Below, piece after piece: positions 26,244 to 29,740 of a DNA stretch of 29,740 nt. Within the stretch, counting starts at the first letter, position 1. Each line of letters begins with the position of its first letter. This stretch comes from Synergistaceae bacterium UBA5560 (GTDB taxonomy: Bacteria > Synergistota > Synergistia > Synergistales > Aminiphilaceae). The notes beneath the pieces are model-generated. The model was not told the DNA's origin. It ran no database searches and saw nothing but the letters and a program-made list of their open reading frames with translations. The position numbers and the translations under genes were made by a program. The stretch covers positions 36,545-66,284 of the forward strand of contig DIMS01000102.1 in NCBI GenBank assembly GCA_002425685.1. Reading direction: 5' to 3'.

Positions 26244-26373
26244 AGTTGGAAAAATGGGACGCCAAAAGCGCTCTTCTCGACAAAGGTGCCGGATATGGAA
26301 GGAGAATGGTGTGTGGTTGGTTGAAAAAAAGGGATGGTAAGGGCTATGCTAGCGATGAAGGTTGCCGGTACGG
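26244..26373. repeat. two degenerate 55-bp repeats
   Basis: Segments 26244-26298 and 26319-26373 align over their full length without gaps and agree at roughly 60% of positions by my count. Both contain GGTTG- or AGTTGG-like starts followed by an A-run, and end in GCCGG...A.GG. On the minus strand both can be read as related peptides ending in PFFQ, but no start or frame supports a gene. Confidence 0.4.
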
Positions 26374-26783
26374 AAGGCGGACGAATTTCGCTTGCTCGAA
26401 AGCGTTTTGGAGCGGGGCCGCCAGAATGGCCCGGGTCAGTTTTATGAGGCATCGCGCACGCTTTACCATGATCCCCATCTGGAAAAACTAGGCAAGCTTG
26501 GGAAATGAGTGCAGAAGGCGAGAGGGCGTGTTCAGAATCGGTTTGCTCGTCGCCGCCGAAGGCGAGCAGCGTTCCCGGGCAGGGTTTGAGCGGGAGCCGG
26601 CACGGATAGGGTGGTGCAAAGGTGCGTTGGCGACGTCAGAGGAAGTCCACAAGGCGAGCCGATGTGTCGCTGGTGCTGTGTCGCCGGGCAGGTAGGGTGG
26701 CGTGCTGCGGTGCGGTGTTGGAGGCTGGCCTTGTGTTGTTGGGCTAGAAAAGATGTTCAGAATCTGTACTAAAAATACGCTTT

Positions 26784-26795
26784 GCGATGTATCGC
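26784..26795 (+). promoter_or_regulatory. palindrome, possible autoregulatory operator of the IclR gene
   Basis: GCGAT-GT-ATCGC is a perfect 12-bp palindrome located 36 bases before the regulator's start codon. IclR-type proteins bind palindromes in their own promoters, so this is a plausible operator. No core promoter is obvious next to it. Confidence 0.35.
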
Positions 26796-26831
26796 GTTGG
26801 GAAATGATGTTGTGAAACTGGAGGGGATTGT

Positions 26832-27626
26832 GTGAGTGACGATAAATTTACAAAAAAAGATGATAATATATTTAAAAGTCAAGTTAAGTCAGTTGAAAAA
26901 GCACTAAATATACTGGGCGCGTTTTCTGTGGAGTATCCAAGACTTACCTTTACGGAGATCAGCGATAGGCTTGATATCCCAGTTGGGAGCGTTTATAGAT
27001 TCTTATCTACTCTATGTAGTTGTGGTTTTTTAGAATTTGAAAAAGCGACAAAAAAATACAGCCTAGGCCCTAAAATGATACTTTTGGGAAGTGTGGCTGT
27101 TGAGTCTATTGACTTGGTCGGCATAGCGCGACCTTTCATGGAGGAAATTAGAAAGAGAACAAATGAAACAGTTTCTTTGTATGTCAAAAGAGGACTTGAA
27201 AAAATGTGTGTTTGCAAAATTGAAAGTAGTCATTCGATAAGGTATTCTTCGAAGATCGGAGAATTGACCTATTTGCACGGGGGGGCCTCGGGCAGAGTGT
27301 TGATGTCCACCATGAGTCCTCAAGAGCTGGATGAATACGAGAGGGTGGTTGGTTTCAAGAAACTGGCCAGTTTGACACTGCTGGACAGGGCTGCGGTCGA
27401 GGCATCGTTGGAAAAAACAAGACAGGACGGTTATGCGATAAGTCTCAAGGAAAGATCTGAAAATTCGGCTGGGATCGGAGTTCCTATATTCGACTGCGCG
27501 AAGAAGGTGGCGGCTTGTTTGAATATAACGTTGCCGTCGGACAGATACGACCAGGCACGGATTCCCGAGTGGGTTGACCTTTTGCGATGGGCCGGTGCTG
27601 AGATATCCAGGAAGAATGGCTATTGA
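26832..27626 (+). CDS. IclR family transcriptional regulator
   Basis: The 264-aa product starts at GTG 26832, with GGAGGGG about 6 bases upstream. The N-terminal winged helix-turn-helix (about 18-82) shows KSVEKALNILGAF and the recognition part LDIPVGSVYRFLSTLCSCGFLE. The C-terminal effector domain (about 95-258) has LHGGASGRVLMSTM and SENSAGIGVPIFD, typical of IclR. Such proteins sense small carboxylates or aromatics and control nearby catabolic genes. It is transcribed away from the prpF operon and toward the tct genes, making it the natural regulator of one or both. The gene is more AT-rich than the core genome. Confidence 0.92.
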   Translation: MSDDKFTKKDDNIFKSQVKSVEKALNILGAFSVEYPRLTFTEISDRLDIPVGSVYRFLSTLCSCGFLEFEKATKKYSLGPKMILLGSVAVESIDLVGIARPFMEEIRKRTNETVSLYVKRGLEKMCVCKIESSHSIRYSSKIGELTYLHGGASGRVLMSTMSPQELDEYERVVGFKKLASLTLLDRAAVEASLEKTRQDGYAISLKERSENSAGIGVPIFDCAKKVAACLNITLPSDRYDQARIPEWVDLLRWAGAEISRKNGY

Positions 27627-28202
27627 TTTTTAAGGGGTAGTGTGTGTCCTGATCTGGAGTCGGAGTTTTGCGTCGTTGCGATAACGTGCAATCTCTTTCA
27701 CAAAATTGAGAGGAGCAGGCCTTTCCAAAAGACGGCGACCACTCCGGGGTCGAGAGATATTCTTGCGGTATTTCCCGCGCCTCTCTGAAGAGGGCTGTTC
27801 TCATGGAGAATCCCGTCAGCGGTACCTGAATATGATGCCCCTAGAGGATGCAGATCTGGAGAAGAGCGCATAGAAATAACGACGCTACGACGGAGTTTCT
27901 GGTTCGGGAGCGAATCGTCTGCGTTCGATTTTTGCGAAAAATGCTTGACACTGCCGATACGTGGCACTACTCGGCGCGCTGTGGCGGAGTTTCTGGTTCG
28001 GGAAGAAAGCGTCTGCATTCAGTTTTTGCGTCAAGAGACTTGACGCTACTGTTGCTCGAGAATGGGGGAGTGGCTCTGCCTGTTTTTGGCGGATGTTCTG
28101 CGGGGCGGATTCGATCTGTTGGGAGCGGCGAACCGGGAGCGGGTGCATGGGTGCCAGAGGATGTTCTGCATTGACAGCCTGTGCGAAGAGAACTACAACA
28201 AT
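27627..28202. other. gap with an imperfect tandem repeat
   Basis: Between the convergent IclR and Bug genes. It contains two ~72-bp repeat copies (27883-27954 and 27977-28049) and a GAGAG/CTCTC inverted repeat around 27751-27788. No gene, RNA or clear terminator for the IclR gene was found. Short open frames across it follow the repeat and look spurious. Confidence 0.5.
27883..28049. repeat. two imperfect 72-bp direct repeats
   Basis: Copies at 27883-27954 and 27977-28049 (94-bp offset) share the perfect core CGGAGTTTCTGGTTCGGGA and later TCTGC-TTC and TTTTTGCG blocks, ending in CTTGAC. They agree at about 80% of positions by eye. They resemble decayed intergenic repeat units rather than coding sequence. 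Confidence 0.6.
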
Positions 28203-28242
28203 GCAACCGCCGGACAGGTGGATAGTCAAGTCCGGCGGTTGC
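28203..28242 (-). terminator. intrinsic terminator of the tct operon
   Basis: GCAACCGCCGGAC (28203-28215) and GTCCGGCGGTTGC (28230-28242) form a perfect 13-bp stem with a 14-base loop. On the minus strand it is followed by the T-rich ATTGTTGTAGTTCTC. It lies 30 bases after the Bug gene stop. Confidence 0.8.
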
Positions 28243-28272
28243 ACTGTCGATGATCAGTTACGGTTGGAGTCG

Positions 28273-29253
28273 CTATTTTTGAGCAAGTCCCATGCTTTCG
28301 AGCAATGTCTTCATCGCTTCCGAATCACGATTCAGCAAAGCGGTAAAATCTTCCATGTTCTTGTAGACGAGGGGCTCTCCCAGCTTGTCGGAACGCTCTT
28401 TGTACGCCGGGCTTGCGATGATCTCCGCAAAAGACGCTTCCAGTTTTTTCAGGATTTCCGGCGGAATGTTCTTCGATGCAAAAACACCTCGCCAACTCGT
28501 GGACATGGCAGGGAAGCCCTGTTCCGCAAACGTCGGCACATCGGGAAGTTCCGGAAGGCGTTCTGCCCCGCAGACGCCGATGACTTTCAGTTCGTTCGCC
28601 TTGACATTTTCAAGGATTGCAGGCAAAAACGTACTGATCGCCTGGACATGTCCCCCTAGAACCGCAGCTGTTCCCGGTGCTGTTCCCTTGAAAGGCACGT
28701 CCTTCGCGTCTTTCAGGGCACCCATTTGATGAAACACGTTCGCTCCCAAAATATGCAGGCTGGATCCCACTCCGGGATGTGCCCAGGAGAATTGTTCGGG
28801 GTTCTTCTTGATCCATTCCTGGAGCTCTTTCGCATTGTTCCAGGGACTATCCGCCTTGACCGCGATGACCGATGCCACATCGGAGCACTGGGCGATTCCC
28901 ATAAAATCGTTCAGGTCGTAGCCCACTTTCCCCAGATACGGTGCGATCGCAAGGGACAAGGTCGTGTAGAGCAATGTGTATCCGTCTGCCTTGGATTTCA
29001 CTACGTATGTCGCCCCTACAGCGCCTCCGGCACCGGGTTTCGTCGTGATCTGTAACGGCTGGCCAAGAAACTGTTCCGCCCCGGGGACAAGGATTTCCGC
29101 CGCGATATGGGTACCACCGCCAGGTGCATAGGGAACCACCATCTCTATCGGCTTTGTAGGGAACTCGCCTGCGTCCGATCCGACCGCCAGGACACCGAGG
29201 TGCAACACAAGACCAACAACCGCCGCGCATAATGCCACCTTCGCATACCTCAC
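28273..29253 (-). CDS. Tripartite tricarboxylate transporter substrate-binding protein (Bug/TctC family)
   Basis: The ~326-aa product has a signal peptide (MRYAKVALCAAVVGLVLHLG, probable cleavage near ...SDA) and a mature part starting with FPTKPIEMVVPYAPGGGTHI. This is the Bug-family ligand loop, followed by NKPGAGG-like TKPGAGGAVGATYV. It would capture a carboxylate outside the membrane for TctA/TctB. GTG 29253 has GGGGG eight bases upstream and gives a normal signal peptide. The ATG at 29268 touches the tctA stop (TAAATG) and is an alternative start by re-initiation. It is the last gene before a strong terminator. Confidence 0.9.
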   Translation of the reverse strand: MRYAKVALCAAVVGLVLHLGVLAVGSDAGEFPTKPIEMVVPYAPGGGTHIAAEILVPGAEQFLGQPLQITTKPGAGGAVGATYVVKSKADGYTLLYTTLSLAIAPYLGKVGYDLNDFMGIAQCSDVASVIAVKADSPWNNAKELQEWIKKNPEQFSWAHPGVGSSLHILGANVFHQMGALKDAKDVPFKGTAPGTAAVLGGHVQAISTFLPAILENVKANELKVIGVCGAERLPELPDVPTFAEQGFPAMSTSWRGVFASKNIPPEILKKLEASFAEIIASPAYKERSDKLGEPLVYKNMEDFTALLNRDSEAMKTLLESMGLAQK

Positions 29254-29268
29254 TACACACACCCCCAT

Positions 29269-29740
29269 TTATTGATTTTTGGATCCTTTGAAACGCAATG
29301 TTCTAGAGATCTGCTCCTTGAACATGGAGAAAGCAATAAACAAAAGGGTAGCGGATATAAAAAACAAGGATATTGGTTTTTGGAAAAAGGTTAAGTAGTT
29401 CATATTGGAAATCCTGAGAGCGAGCCTGTAGTTGAGTTCTACTTCTGGTCCAAGGATGTATGCAATGATGAACGGTGCTATTTGAAACTTGTTTCTCCTC
29501 AAGAAATATCCGAACAAGCCAAAAATGATCATAATTAAACAATCGAACAGGTTTCCTCTCGCGGCATAGGTTCCGACAACGCACAGAACAAAAACGCAGG
29601 GAAAGAGGATTGATTTTTTTATTGAAACGATTTTTACAATGTAGCGAATAGAAAAAATTCCGATAACAAAAAGCGCAATGACCGAGAGTATCAATCCTAT
29701 GTATATCAAATAAACATCTTTTATGTTTTGAGTGAAGAGA
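29269..29740 (-). CDS. tctA: Tripartite tricarboxylate transporter permease TctA, C-terminal part
   Basis: The frame runs off the window end; only the last ~157 residues are seen. The stretch LFTQNIKDVYLIYIGLILSV at the window edge, then NLFDCLIMIIFGLFGYFLRR and IIAYILGPEVELNYRLALRI, are typical of the TctA C-terminus. Three to four transmembrane segments are visible (about 10-30, 40-60, 65-90 and 120-140 of the visible part). The rest of tctA and perhaps tctB should lie beyond 29740. The sequence is AT-rich. The stop is directly adjacent to an ATG of the Bug gene, suggesting coupled translation. Confidence 0.9.
   Translation of the reverse strand, partial: LFTQNIKDVYLIYIGLILSVIALFVIGIFSIRYIVKIVSIKKSILFPCVFVLCVVGTYAARGNLFDCLIMIIFGLFGYFLRRNKFQIAPFIIAYILGPEVELNYRLALRISNMNYLTFFQKPISLFFISATLLFIAFSMFKEQISRTLRFKGSKNQ

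Larger units (their letters stand above)
25836..26831. other. 1-kb gap between the divergent operons, with degenerate repeats
   Basis: No convincing gene is present; short open frames here lack ribosome sites and any known motif. It holds the palindrome CACGAACGTG (25859-25868), two related 55-bp segments (26244-26298 and 26319-26373), a direct repeat of TGTTCAGAATC (26529-26539 and 26754-26764) and the palindrome GCGATGTATCGC at 26784-26795. The pattern suggests remains of a mobile element or of lost genes. Confidence 0.5.

Noticed and set aside
26246..26491. 81-codon open frame in the intergenic region
   Set aside because: It spans the degenerate repeats, has no ribosome site and shows no known motif.
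27883..28049. CRISPR array
   Set aside because: Only two imperfect 72-bp units, with no short regular repeats or spacers and no cas genes.
27885..28244. 119-codon minus-strand frame with internal repetition
   Set aside because: The repetition comes from the DNA repeats, and the frame begins inside the tct terminator.
13407..29740. A second copy of the selC 3' end marking the island's far border
   Set aside because: I saw no matching repeat in the window; it may lie beyond 29740.

Overview
The window looks like a chromosome segment of a GC-rich anaerobic bacterium. The best guess is a member of Synergistota or a close anaerobic relative. The reasons are the core gene order (miaA, ispH, rpsA, def, fmt, then a four-subunit 2-oxoacid:ferredoxin oxidoreductase), a selenocysteine tRNA, and uptake by TRAP and tripartite tricarboxylate transporters. 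No 16S rRNA or other firm marker is present, so the taxonomy is inference.

Region 1 (about 1-13,340, + strand, high GC, densely packed) is core genome. miaA and ispH overlap by 4 nt, and ispH overlaps rpsA. After a short gap come def, fmt, a P-loop ATPase, a 2x[4Fe-4S] ferredoxin subunit and the alpha, beta and gamma subunits of a VorB/KorA-type 2-oxoacid oxidoreductase, then a Nudix hydrolase that ends at a strong intrinsic terminator (9087-9133). A second group follows: a Xer-type recombinase, purine nucleoside phosphorylase, thymidine/pyrimidine phosphorylase and a small sigma-70-like factor. Translation start and RNA modification are thus linked to amino-acid-derived 2-oxoacid oxidation and nucleoside salvage.

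Region 2 (13,365-14,660) is an integration site. A good promoter drives tRNA-Sec (selC, UCA anticodon, long variable arm, encoded CCA). Downstream lies a tyrosine-integrase remnant that keeps its N-terminal and core-binding parts but has no catalytic domain. Three 12-bp-spaced repeats sit between tRNA and integrase.

Region 3 (14,660-29,740, clearly less GC-rich) looks like an acquired catabolic island. A minus-strand operon runs from about 25,835 down to 15,743: prpF-like isomerase, COG3964-like amidohydrolase, TAXI binding protein, fused TRAP permease (4TM/12TM) and three MmgE/PrpD-family proteins in tandem. It has a near-consensus promoter and a leader of about 350 nt with several long complementary segments, one pair of which forms a pseudoknot. 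A divergent IclR-type regulator (26,832-27,626) is the obvious candidate controller. A second, minus-strand tricarboxylate uptake system (3' end of tctA, then a Bug/TctC binding protein) closes the window with a clear terminator. The layout suggests uptake and breakdown of a branched or substituted di-/tricarboxylate, but the substrate cannot be read from the sequence. The long gene-poor gaps hold degenerate repeats and no convincing genes.
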